Source: Campylobacteraceae bacterium
Lineage (GTDB): Bacteria > Campylobacterota > Campylobacteria > Campylobacterales > Campylobacteraceae
DNA length: 45,367 nucleotides
NCBI GenBank assembly: GCA_031268335.1
Contig: JAIRXG010000008.1
Coordinates: 1 to 45,367 of the forward strand
Direction of reading: 5' to 3'
The notes beneath the pieces were generated by a model that searched no databases, was not told the DNA's origin, and saw only the letters and a list, made by a program, of their open reading frames with translations. The position numbers were made by a program, and so were the translations under genes. Of the stretch, positions 7,642 to 15,700 are shown piece by piece. Within the stretch, counting starts at the first letter, position 1. Each line of letters starts with the position of its first letter.

Positions 7642-8937
7642 CTATTTTCCAAAATATTTATAGAAAAAATCTTTAATAAATTTCAGAGGTGCTCTATTAA
7701 TCGCCAAAGCGCCTTCAGGAACATCTTTGGTTACTGTTGTACCTGCAGCTATCACAACATTGTCGCTTATCGTCACAGGGGCTATAAATTGCGTATCGCT
7801 GCCTATAAACACGTTTTTGCCGATAATTGTCTGATGTTTTTCTTTGCCATCATAATTACATGTGATAGTTCCGCAACCCACATTTGTACCCTCATCTACA
7901 ACAGCATCTCCAAGATAACTTAAATGCCCGGCTTTTACTCCCGTAAGGGTTGATTTTTTTATCTCTACGAAATTTCCTACATGAGAATTTTTTATAAGCG
8001 AATATGGGCGTACATGTGCAAACGGTCCTACAGACGAATCTATTATAGTACTTGACTCTATTCTTGTATGTGATTTGATGAGGCTGTTTTGTATATGCGT
8101 TTTGCCAAGCAGCGTTACTCCGTTTTCCAATGTGTTTTCGCCCTCAAATGTGACGCCGGCTTCAATATAGATAGTTTCCGGAAGTCTCATAATAACGCCT
8201 TCTTTCATAAGCGTATGTTTAATGCGATTTTGCATAATGCTTTCAGCCGCAGCGAGTTGAGCTTTTGAGTTGATGCCCATAAAGGCATTTTCCTCTACTA
8301 AAACTGCTTTTACGCTATTGCCGTGCTCATTTGCCAATTTTATCAAATCCGTTATATAGTACTCTTTTTGAGCATTGTCATTATTGAGTTTGGGCAGCAT
8401 TTTATTTAAAAAGTGCGTATTGAACGAATAAACCCCCGCATTAACAAGATTTACTTTTTTTTGTTCTTCATCTGCGTCTTTTTCTTCAACAATCTCGCTT
8501 ACATGTAGCTCCTCGTCTGCTAAAACGCGCCCGTAGCCTTTTGGTTTATTTGTATAAAACGCGCCCATAACAATATCCGCATTTTCATCTTGACACAAAA
8601 GCTTCATATCTTCCATTTGCAAAAGAGGCATATCGCCGCTTAAAACAAGCATTCTGTTATATTTGGGTTTAAGCCCCATGATAGCGCCGCCGGTTCCGGG
8701 AAATCGTTCGTGGTTTTGTATGACTATGTGAAGACCGGCAAATTTTTTCAAAAGCTCGGCCTTTATATCTTCGCTATGATGAAAAAGGACTACATGTATA
8801 TCGTCCGAGAGCGACTGAGCTTCTTTTAAAATATGGTGCAGCATAGTATATCCGCAAAGCTTATGCAAGACTTTAGGGGTGGAGGATTTCATCCTAGTAC
8901 CAAGACCGGCAGCCATAATCGCTATTGATGGACGCAT
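7642..8937 (-). CDS. glmU: Bifunctional UDP-N-acetylglucosamine pyrophosphorylase / glucosamine-1-phosphate acetyltransferase
   Basis: A 431-residue enzyme making UDP-GlcNAc for peptidoglycan and LPS. The N-terminal nucleotidyltransferase carries AAGLGTRMKSSTPKVL at 9-24. The C-terminal half is a left-handed hexapeptide-repeat helix with the acetyltransferase signature GCGTITCNYDG. It heads the six-gene minus-strand operon glmU-coaBC-uppS-pilD-lptF-truA, whose junctions are all within a few bases or overlapping. AAAGGA precedes the ATG. A presumed promoter lies at 8966-8971. Two TACATGTA palindromes (8500 and 8791) fall inside the gene. Confidence 0.96.
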   Translation of the reverse strand: MRPSIAIMAAGLGTRMKSSTPKVLHKLCGYTMLHHILKEAQSLSDDIHVVLFHHSEDIKAELLKKFAGLHIVIQNHERFPGTGGAIMGLKPKYNRMLVLSGDMPLLQMEDMKLLCQDENADIVMGAFYTNKPKGYGRVLADEELHVSEIVEEKDADEEQKKVNLVNAGVYSFNTHFLNKMLPKLNNDNAQKEYYITDLIKLANEHGNSVKAVLVEENAFMGINSKAQLAAAESIMQNRIKHTLMKEGVIMRLPETIYIEAGVTFEGENTLENGVTLLGKTHIQNSLIKSHTRIESSTIIDSSVGPFAHVRPYSLIKNSHVGNFVEIKKSTLTGVKAGHLSYLGDAVVDEGTNVGCGTITCNYDGKEKHQTIIGKNVFIGSDTQFIAPVTISDNVVIAAGTTVTKDVPEGALAINRAPLKFIKDFFYKYFGK

Positions 8938-8965
8938 TAAAATTCCTTTTAAAAAATTAGCTATT

Positions 8966-8971
8966 ATTGTA
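8966..8971 (-). promoter_or_regulatory. Probable -10 box for the glmU operon
   Basis: On the minus strand the spacer reads GATACAATAAT, giving TACAAT about 30 bases before the glmU ATG. It is preceded by a T-rich stretch, which in Campylobacterota often replaces a defined -35 box. The call rests on pattern only. Confidence 0.45.
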
Positions 8972-9038
8972 TCAAAAAAAAGTTTATCAGTAGAAAAAAA
9001 CAGCCTTAGTTTTTTGTAAAAAAGTGAAAAACTTATAA

Positions 9039-9338
9039 TTATTTCTCATAAGCGTAATGTCCTATAATTTTATAACAAAACAGGCAATCTTCAGCTATTT
9101 GACCCAAACCTATATTATGTACAATCATATATCTTTTATTATCTGATGATTTTCTATCCACAACTATACCTATATGCGTTGAGCCGCTTTCCAAGCTCCA
9201 AGCCACAATATCGCCTATCGCGTAGTCTTTGGTATCATTCGTGATAGCCGCCATATCGGATAAACGTTTTGTAAAATCAGCATTATCTCCAAGGAGAAAA
9301 TTTAGAAGAAGCAATAATACAAAAACTATTTTTTTCAT
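9039..9338 (-). CDS. Shortened DUF1287-family secreted protein
   Basis: 99 residues with a clear signal peptide (KK then a run of hydrophobics to about residue 17). The rest matches only the C-terminal part of DUF1287 proteins: YAIGDIVAWSL at 39-49, HIGIVVDR at 55-62, HNIG at 74-77 and a final FCYKIIGHYAY. Full-length members are about 200 residues and carry an upstream half with a CTDVV-type Cys motif; that half is absent here, although signal peptide and C-terminus are in one frame. This looks like an in-frame internal deletion or a natural mini-version. The fold resembles NlpC/P60-like proteins, but without the Cys it is probably not a peptidase. It sits alone between the glmU and cvfB-like genes. 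Confidence 0.7.
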   Translation of the reverse strand: MKKIVFVLLLLLNFLLGDNADFTKRLSDMAAITNDTKDYAIGDIVAWSLESGSTHIGIVVDRKSSDNKRYMIVHNIGLGQIAEDCLFCYKIIGHYAYEK

Positions 9339-9406
9339 CTAAAAAACATTTTTATAATGTACGTTTGTTATAATATCTTTTTTATCTTTAATGTGTAAAG
9401 GTTTTC

Positions 9407-10243
9407 GTGGTTATCAAAGTAGGAAAAATCAATCAATTAAAAGTTGCGCGAAAAAGTGACTTTGGGCTATATTTGTCAGATAAAGAAGAAAATGAGGTGT
9501 TGCTTCCGAACGCCTATGTAACCATTTTTATGCAAATAGGAAAAGTTATAGACGTTTTTATCTACCACGATTCTGAAAATAGACTTGTGGCTTCAACGCT
9601 GTATCCGACGGCAAAACTTGGAGAATTTGCGGTTATGGAAGTTACGGATACATCGTCGTTTGGCGCATTTGTTGATTGGGGTTTGCCAAAAGAGCTTTTC
9701 GTACCATTAAAGTATCAAAAAACGCCGTTTAAAATTGGTGAAAAAAGAGTAATCTTGGTAGCGTTTGATGAATTTAGCGGAAGAGTTATCGGTGTTGAGA
9801 GGTTTGGTAAATTTTTGTCGAAAAGTAGCTATAAATTTACGCAAAATGAAAAAGTTGAACTTTTTATTTTAGCAAAGACACCGCTTGGAGTTAAAGTCAT
9901 CGTTAATAATAGATATGAAGGTATGCTTTACCAAAATGAAATTTTTGAAAATCTTGAAGTAGGAAGCAAAAAAGAGGGCTATATCAAAAAAGTCAGAACT
10001 GATGGAAAGATAGACGTGTCGCTGCAACCGATAGGAGATAGCGCACAACTTGCTGCGCAAACAAAAGTGCTTGAAATTTTACGCAAAAATAGTTATAAAA
10101 TACCGTATAATACAAAAAGTTCCGCAGAGGAAATATATGAGGTTTTCGGCATTAGTAAAAAAAATTTTAAGCAAGTTGTAAATAATCTGCAAAAAGAGGG
10201 ATTTTTACAAATAACACAAGATGGGATAGAGTTAAAATCATAA
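9407..10243 (+). CDS. CvfB-like S1-domain RNA-binding protein
   Basis: 278 residues beginning with GTG at 9407; AAAGG lies just upstream and no nearby ATG is in frame. Tandem S1-like beta barrels are visible: residues about 1-60 (GKINQLKVARKSDFGLYL), 65-130 (EVTDTSSFGAFVDWGLPKEL) and 140-205. A winged-helix end follows (SAEEIYEVFGISKKNFKQVV). This is the domain order of the CvfB/YitL family, which binds RNA and affects virulence factors in Gram-positive bacteria. The role in Campylobacterota is not known to me. It is a single-gene unit followed by a hairpin at 10281-10304. Confidence 0.85.
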   Translation: MVIKVGKINQLKVARKSDFGLYLSDKEENEVLLPNAYVTIFMQIGKVIDVFIYHDSENRLVASTLYPTAKLGEFAVMEVTDTSSFGAFVDWGLPKELFVPLKYQKTPFKIGEKRVILVAFDEFSGRVIGVERFGKFLSKSSYKFTQNEKVELFILAKTPLGVKVIVNNRYEGMLYQNEIFENLEVGSKKEGYIKKVRTDGKIDVSLQPIGDSAQLAAQTKVLEILRKNSYKIPYNTKSSAEEIYEVFGISKKNFKQVVNNLQKEGFLQITQDGIELKS

Positions 10244-10280
10244 AAACAATAAAGAGTTTCTGATTTTGTTATATTTTTCA

Positions 10281-10304
10281 ACTCTAAAGAAAATTTTTTA
10301 GAGT
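10281..10304 (+). terminator. Hairpin between the cvfB-like gene and the stomatin gene
   Basis: ACTCTAAA (10281-10288) pairs with TTTAGAGT (10297-10304) across an A/T-rich loop, 37 bases after the stop codon. TAAAAT at 10304-10309 could be the -10 box for the next gene, so terminator and promoter may overlap. Confidence 0.45.
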
Positions 10305-10344
10305 AAAATGCGTTTTATCAAAATTTTGATTTAAGGAGTTAAGC

Positions 10345-11265
10345 ATGGATGGAATGTCGATTTTCGAATTATTTTTGGTCGCTGTAGTAGTTTTGATAGG
10401 ATTGACTATCTATAAAGGTGTAGTCATAGTTTCTCAAGCTGAAATTTATATAGTTGAAAGGTTCGGCAAATTTTACAAACAACTTTCTGCCGGAATTCAC
10501 ATCATCTTTCCGTTTATTGATAAAGTGCAGGCAATTTTAAGCACTAAAGAGCACATTATAAATATTCCGAGCCAACCGGTAATTACGCGCGATAACGTAA
10601 CTATACAAATTGACGGTATCGTATTTATTGCGATTGTAGACCCCTACAAAGCGACTTATAACGTTACAAATTACCAAATCGCAGTGGCAAATTTGGCTTT
10701 GACTACATTGAGGAGCGAAATAGGCTCAATGACGCTTGATGAGATTTTAAGCAATCGCGAAAAGATAAATTCGCGCATTTTAATTATTCTTGATGATGCG
10801 GGCGCAAACTGGGGCACAAAAGTTACAAGAATAGAGATAAGCGATATAGCAGTACCGGGAGAGATACAAGAAGCCATGAGTATGCAAATGAAAGCCGAGC
10901 GAGAAAAAAGAGCGATAGAACTTAAAGCACAAGCTGAAAAAGAGGCTGTAATCAGGCAATCAGAAGCATATAAAGCAGAGCAGTTTTTAAAGGCTGAAGC
11001 GATTGAACGTTTGGCGGACGCACAAGCATTTCAAGTAAAAGCAGTTGCAAAAGCGCAGCAAGAGGCTATGAATATGATAACTGAAGCCATTAGTAAAAAT
11101 GTAAAATCGGCGGAGTATTTATTGGCAAAAGATAGAATAGCCGCTTTCAACGAGTTAGCTAAAAATCCATCAAAAGATAAGATAATTGTACCATACGAAT
11201 CTGTAGAACTAGTGGGTTCGCTGACTATTTTGGGCGATTTGCTGAAAAAATCTTCTGATAAATAG
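10345..11265 (+). CDS. SPFH-domain stomatin/paraslipin-like membrane protein
   Basis: A 306-residue protein with one N-terminal membrane segment (residues 6-27). The SPFH/Band 7 domain follows (VSQAEIYIVERFGKF onward) and then a long Ala/Glu/Lys-rich coiled coil at about 185-250 (MKAEREKRAIELKAQAEKEA). Such proteins form oligomeric rings in the inner membrane and are linked to membrane microdomains or control of membrane proteases. An NfeD-family gene begins 9 bases after the stop; this pairing is the usual stomatin operon arrangement. AAGGAG precedes the ATG. The length and coiled coil fit paraslipin/QmcA better than HflC or HflK. Confidence 0.93.
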   Translation: MDGMSIFELFLVAVVVLIGLTIYKGVVIVSQAEIYIVERFGKFYKQLSAGIHIIFPFIDKVQAILSTKEHIINIPSQPVITRDNVTIQIDGIVFIAIVDPYKATYNVTNYQIAVANLALTTLRSEIGSMTLDEILSNREKINSRILIILDDAGANWGTKVTRIEISDIAVPGEIQEAMSMQMKAEREKRAIELKAQAEKEAVIRQSEAYKAEQFLKAEAIERLADAQAFQVKAVAKAQQEAMNMITEAISKNVKSAEYLLAKDRIAAFNELAKNPSKDKIIVPYESVELVGSLTILGDLLKKSSDK

Positions 11266-11274
11266 GAAAATTTT

Positions 11275-11673
11275 ATGTGGGTGTTAATAATTGGCGTTTT
11301 GATATTGGCGCTTGAATTAGTAAGCGGAAGTTTTTATCTTTTGTGGTACGGTTTCGGACTTATAATAAGCGGAGCAGTCGGTTGGGCGATTGGCTCTGAG
11401 GCATGGGTGGTTCAAAGCGCGACAGGACTTGGAATAGGGCTTATTTTGATGGTAACTTTCAGAAAGCGTTTGTACGATAAAGTGATGGGACGAAAAATAA
11501 GAGACGAGTTTTTATTGGAAGAGGGCGAAGGAGTAGTCAAAGAAAATAATTTGGTTGAATTTCGCGGCACTACTTGGCAATACGACAAAGATAAAGATGA
11601 AACTTTTGAAATAAACGAACGCGTGATTGTAAAACCTACCAAAACAAATAGAGTTTTTATAAAAAAGATATAA
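11275..11673 (+). CDS. NfeD-family membrane protein (stomatin operon partner)
   Basis: 132 residues: two or three hydrophobic segments in the first 65 residues (from MWVLIIGVLILALELVSGSF), then a small OB-fold domain carrying the family features GEGVVKENNLVEFRGTTW and a VIVKPTKTNRVFIKK end. This is the short NfeD form without the protease domain. It lies in one operon with the SPFH gene and ends at the bidirectional hairpin at 11677-11704. Confidence 0.9.
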   Translation: MWVLIIGVLILALELVSGSFYLLWYGFGLIISGAVGWAIGSEAWVVQSATGLGIGLILMVTFRKRLYDKVMGRKIRDEFLLEEGEGVVKENNLVEFRGTTWQYDKDKDETFEINERVIVKPTKTNRVFIKKI

Positions 11674-11676
11674 ATA

Positions 11677-11704
11677 TGTAAATCCATTTAAAGATGGATT
11701 TACA
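11677..11704. terminator. Bidirectional terminator between nfeD and the BamE-like gene
   Basis: TGTAAATCCAT (11677-11687) pairs perfectly with ATGGATTTACA (11694-11704) over a 6-base loop. It lies between two convergent genes and can serve both. Confidence 0.75.
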
Positions 11705-11733
11705 CAGATTCAGTAAAGTAAAAGATTGTGATT

Positions 11734-12030
11734 TTATAATTCAACCCAATCTTTACTCTCAACTCTGCCATTTAAAAAATATATCCCGATACCTTTCATT
11801 CCTGATTGATAATGCCACAACTTCATAGAACCAAATCCCGGATCATAAGTTTCGGATATCGAATCAGTCTCACCCAAAATATTAATGACCTCTTGTTGCG
11901 TCATGCCAACCCCAATTTTGTTATAATTTTCTTTTGTTACTTTTGTGTCGAGTATATTGCAACCGACCAGTAACAATAAAATCCCTGCAAATAAGCAAAA
12001 TTTACCGAAAAAACTTTTTCTATTCTTCAT
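11734..12030 (-). CDS. BamE/SmpA-OmlA-like outer-membrane lipoprotein
   Basis: 98 residues with a lipoprotein signal: a charged start, a hydrophobic core and lipobox LVGC with the acylated Cys at residue 24. The mature part has the SmpA/OmlA signature YNKIGVGMTQQEVINILGE and ends in YFLNGRVESKDW. BamE is a subunit of the outer-membrane protein assembly complex. This one is also close to the stand-alone DUF3862-type lipoproteins, so membership of the BAM complex is uncertain. AAAGGA precedes the ATG. It lies downstream of the AsmA-like gene on the same strand, with a 136-base A/T-rich spacer. Confidence 0.75.
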   Translation of the reverse strand: MKNRKSFFGKFCLFAGILLLLVGCNILDTKVTKENYNKIGVGMTQQEVINILGETDSISETYDPGFGSMKLWHYQSGMKGIGIYFLNGRVESKDWVEL

Positions 12031-12166
12031 AAAAATCCTTTGTGAATATTTATGAAAGTATGTCTAAATTTTTATAAAAAAATACTTATTAATTAAATAT
12101 TTTTATATATATTTAAAATTATAGTATTGAATAGTTTTCGGATAAAATTAAGATGTGTATAAATTT

Positions 12167-14737
12167 TTATCTGAAAATATAAAATGGAAGTTGAAATACT
12201 CTTTTTATGATATTTATTGGAGACATCACCGTATCTTCCATGATATTGGTTTCCACTTGCGGATCGTCAAGCGTACCTTTAACGTATATGTGTATATCTA
12301 TTCTGCCGTCCTCGCCCAAAACTATAAAGTTTACAAGCGGAATAATGCTTATAATATTACTCAAAGATTTTATTGTTGAAATTCGCAAATCCAAATATAT
12401 TTCGTTATTTCCCAAATCAACATATCCAAATCCGGTTATATCAGAACTATATCCTTCCAAAAAAAGAGTCGATATGTGTATTAGATTTTTCATTTTTGAA
12501 AACTCTACTATTCCACTTTTAACGGAAAATCCGGTAGAACTGTATTTGGGGTCGCTAAGAGTAGCAAGAGCCGGAATCGTATTCAAAAAAGCAATAATGT
12601 TATTTATCGTCTTAAAATCCTTCATTTTTGTGCCTCTTATGGCGATAGTTCCCGAAAAATCATCTTCTGAATTTCCTAAAATCGCCGAGCTGAAAGTTCC
12701 GCCGCTGAAAAACTCTTTATTGACCAGTCTATTTACAAAATCGCCTTTTACATCTACTGCATAAATACTAAAATGGTTTTTATCCCTCAAAAGTTCAATC
12801 TCTCCGTTCTCATAGGTAAGATTTGCTGCTATGGAGCTATTTTTGCCTACATGTAAAGAGAGATTTTCGGATAAAATAGTAACATTTGAGTTTGCGATTT
12901 TGATATTTCCGTTTAAAACTTTAGCATATATCGGCATAGAATCATTGCTATCGCTTGCAATCTTTGACGAACTGTTTGCATCAAACAAGACGTCCAAATT
13001 ATTTAACGCTATATTTATACTTTTTCCCAAATCAAACAATATATTGTTATCGCTGGATTTTACATGTAAGTTCTTATTTTGCACATTGAAAGCACCTCTA
13101 AATGACGAGATTTTGGAGTTATTCGAAAGTAGCGGCAAATCCAACCCGTAAATTCGCGCATTGCCGTTTATATTTGTAAAATCCGAAGTTTCAAAATTAA
13201 CCCAGCCTCTTTTGATATTGTATTGTTGCATGATTTGCGAATAAGGATATAGTTTTCTTAAAGAGTTTAATACAACAAGATTTTTGTTTCCAAATGTAAG
13301 ATTTGCCCCAAATTCCTCAAGTCCCAACTTTACTCCTCCATTTACAATGTCAAGCGTAAAAGGAGTTGTTAGATTGGCAAGATAAATCACACTGTTATTT
13401 CCTGCCTCAATATTGACAGAGTGGATATAAGAGGTTGCATCCATATGTTTTTGGCTGGCATTTAGTGTGCCGTTCGCACTTATGTCGAAAATATCGCCGT
13501 ATTTTAATCTTGCATCAGAGAAATTTATTATCGTATTATTTAAATCTATAACTGCTTGCGGCGAGAACATAGAAACATTTGCTATGGAGATATTTGCATT
13601 GTTTAAGATAAAATTTCCAATAACAGTTACATTGATTGGGGCAACTTTTACGTCTATATTTACATGTGAGCTGACATTGCCGCTTGTTTGGGATATCGGC
13701 AATTCGATATTTACGAAACCTTTCAAAATTTTATTTATACTGTCGTCAAAGTAGGCGTTTGTACTGAGTTCTATTGCTACGCCCGTCTCACCTTCCAGCA
13801 AATTATAAACGGCAACATCGGCATCTACCTCTTTGCCTTCATATGTAGCTTTATCTACAATAAACACAATTTTATTATCGCCTATCACAACTCTTGCATT
13901 TTTTACATTTGCGGGCGGAACATCTTTGTGAAATGTTACGTTTATATCTTTTGCAACCGCATGTGCATTTATTAGTTTTGGATAAAAATCAAGCGTAGAT
14001 AGATTTATTTTCCCTTCAAATGACAATATCTGATAAGAAGCAGCTTTTGTGCGACCGTATATCCAACCTGCAATTTCATCGTTAAGTTTCACATGTGAGC
14101 GTATGTTGTCCAAAACGATTTTTGGCGATTTGAATTCATTTGAACTTATATTATACGTTACAATGTTGTTCATAACATTAAGTTTTAGTTTGCCGCTAAT
14201 GTCAAAAGCCCTAAATAAGCCGCTAAAATTATATTCGTTTCTTTTAATGTCGGCACTCAAATTTCCAAATATTTCAATATCAAAATCTTTCAGCAAAATT
14301 TGCTCTATGTTTAAGCTAAGCTTTCCGCCTTGTGCTATTTCAAGTTTTGTTTTAACCGTAAGTTTTGACGAATCAACAAAAAATAGCTCGTCTTTATAAA
14401 GTATTTTCGCGCTCTCATCGCCATATTCTATGTTATTAATATTGATAGTATCAAAAAGGGTATAGATAGGAGGAAGCATATCCAAAATTTTATCGATATC
14501 AAAAAAAGCAGAACCGTTACTTTTGGAAACACTGCTGTTAGTTTTTATATCATTTATTTCAACAAAGAGTTTTTTATCTAATTTAATATATAATCCTGAA
14601 ATTTTTATATTTGAAAACGATAGGTTGTCAATGCGAATGCCTTTGTATAAAATGCCGACAAATACGAGAAGCGGTACCGTTATAAAGAGTACGGGTATCC
14701 AGATTCTCTTTATTATTTTGGATATTATATTAATCAC
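12167..14737 (-). CDS. AsmA-like large envelope protein (DUF3971 / AsmA C-terminal)
   Basis: An 856-residue protein with one N-terminal membrane anchor (residues 10-31) and a very long beta-rich body full of short Asn/Ile/Val strands. It ends in an AsmA-type C-terminus (ISIIPLVNFIVLGEDGRIDIHIYVKGTLDDP). Proteins of this family bridge inner and outer membranes and are thought to move phospholipids. It starts with GTG (14735-14737), supported by AGGAG about 10 bases upstream. Its first 107 bases lie under the start of mltG on the opposite strand. Three ACATGTR words plus two TACATGTA palindromes lie inside the gene. Confidence 0.8.
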   Translation of the reverse strand: MINIISKIIKRIWIPVLFITVPLLVFVGILYKGIRIDNLSFSNIKISGLYIKLDKKLFVEINDIKTNSSVSKSNGSAFFDIDKILDMLPPIYTLFDTININNIEYGDESAKILYKDELFFVDSSKLTVKTKLEIAQGGKLSLNIEQILLKDFDIEIFGNLSADIKRNEYNFSGLFRAFDISGKLKLNVMNNIVTYNISSNEFKSPKIVLDNIRSHVKLNDEIAGWIYGRTKAASYQILSFEGKINLSTLDFYPKLINAHAVAKDINVTFHKDVPPANVKNARVVIGDNKIVFIVDKATYEGKEVDADVAVYNLLEGETGVAIELSTNAYFDDSINKILKGFVNIELPISQTSGNVSSHVNIDVKVAPINVTVIGNFILNNANISIANVSMFSPQAVIDLNNTIINFSDARLKYGDIFDISANGTLNASQKHMDATSYIHSVNIEAGNNSVIYLANLTTPFTLDIVNGGVKLGLEEFGANLTFGNKNLVVLNSLRKLYPYSQIMQQYNIKRGWVNFETSDFTNINGNARIYGLDLPLLSNNSKISSFRGAFNVQNKNLHVKSSDNNILFDLGKSINIALNNLDVLFDANSSSKIASDSNDSMPIYAKVLNGNIKIANSNVTILSENLSLHVGKNSSIAANLTYENGEIELLRDKNHFSIYAVDVKGDFVNRLVNKEFFSGGTFSSAILGNSEDDFSGTIAIRGTKMKDFKTINNIIAFLNTIPALATLSDPKYSSTGFSVKSGIVEFSKMKNLIHISTLFLEGYSSDITGFGYVDLGNNEIYLDLRISTIKSLSNIISIIPLVNFIVLGEDGRIDIHIYVKGTLDDPQVETNIMEDTVMSPINIIKRVFQLPFYIFR

Positions 14738-15620
14738 GTTATTTTCGCTCCTATTTTATCTGCTTCAACCCGTAAAAACTCAAAAAATTGTTTATGTGCC
14801 GCAAGGCGGAATAGCCAAAATTATAACACAGCTTGGAAATTTTAACGCTAATATTTATCCTTTTGCAGATAAACTTTTGTTATCTTTCGTCGGATATCCG
14901 CAAACAGGTTGGATAGATATGGGCGGCGAAATTATAACAAAAGCTGATTTTTTGTATAGACTAACGCATGCAAAAGCGGCTTTAGAGCCTATAACGCTGA
15001 TACCGGGCGAAACTTCTTACATATTTTTGGAACAATTATCGTCAAATTTAAATCTTTCTTTGAAAAATTTGAGAGCATATTATAAAAAGTTTTCGCCGAT
15101 TAAAGACGGCTGGATCATCCCAAATACATATAATATACCTATAGGCGTAAATGAAAAAGAGCTTATTTTGCACCTTATAAATACATCTGAACATGTACAC
15201 AAAGAGCTTTCAAATAAGCTTTTAAACGAATACGACGAAGAGCGTTGGAAAAGAGTTTTAATCATAGCTTCTATCATCCAAAAAGAGTCTGCTTCTATAG
15301 AAGAGATGCCGATTGTAAGCTCTGTGATACACAATAGACTTAAAATAAATATGAGATTGCAAATGGATGGAACGTTAAATTACGGTAAATTTTCGCATGT
15401 AAGAGTTACTCCGCAGCGAATTAAAGAAGACGTCTCTTTGTATAATACTTACATGTATAACGGTTTGCCGCCAAGTCCGATATGTTCGGTAAGTAAAGAA
15501 GCCATAAGAGCCGCCGTAAATCCGATACAAAGCGAATACTTGTATTTTGTCAAAGGAAAAGACGGAAAACATATATTTTCAACAACTTATCAGGAACATT
15601 TAAAAAACATTAAAAAATAA
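14631..15620 (+). CDS. mltG: Endolytic transglycosylase MltG
   Basis: MltG cleaves nascent glycan strands in the periplasm and sets their length. With the ATG at 14631 (TAGG 6 bases upstream) it is 329 residues, the usual size. A basic start is followed by one membrane segment at about 23-47. The YceG-type catalytic motif IIQKES puts the Glu near residue 219, followed by VIHNRLKINMRLQMDGTLNYG, read here as the family active-site loop in pieces (HNRL, LQMD, NYG). A longer frame opens at 14523 and a TTG at 14718 is possible; neither has a good ribosome binding site. The 5' end overlaps the divergent AsmA-like gene. Confidence 0.9.
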   Translation: MRMPLYKMPTNTRSGTVIKSTGIQILFIILDIILITLFSLLFYLLQPVKTQKIVYVPQGGIAKIITQLGNFNANIYPFADKLLLSFVGYPQTGWIDMGGEIITKADFLYRLTHAKAALEPITLIPGETSYIFLEQLSSNLNLSLKNLRAYYKKFSPIKDGWIIPNTYNIPIGVNEKELILHLINTSEHVHKELSNKLLNEYDEERWKRVLIIASIIQKESASIEEMPIVSSVIHNRLKINMRLQMDGTLNYGKFSHVRVTPQRIKEDVSLYNTYMYNGLPPSPICSVSKEAIRAAVNPIQSEYLYFVKGKDGKHIFSTTYQEHLKNIKK

Positions 15621-15649
15621 AAATTAGGTACTCTTTTTTTAATTGCATT

Positions 15650-15655
15650 TATAAT
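15650..15655 (+). promoter_or_regulatory. -10 box for the TCA-cycle operon
   Basis: TATAAT lies 45 bases before the chosen icd start, behind a run of T residues typical of Campylobacterota -35 regions. It is the only good -10 box between mltG and icd. Confidence 0.6.
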
Positions 15656-15700
15656 TAAAATGATAGTATAGCCGATTAAATGATTATGAAAGGTAAACAT

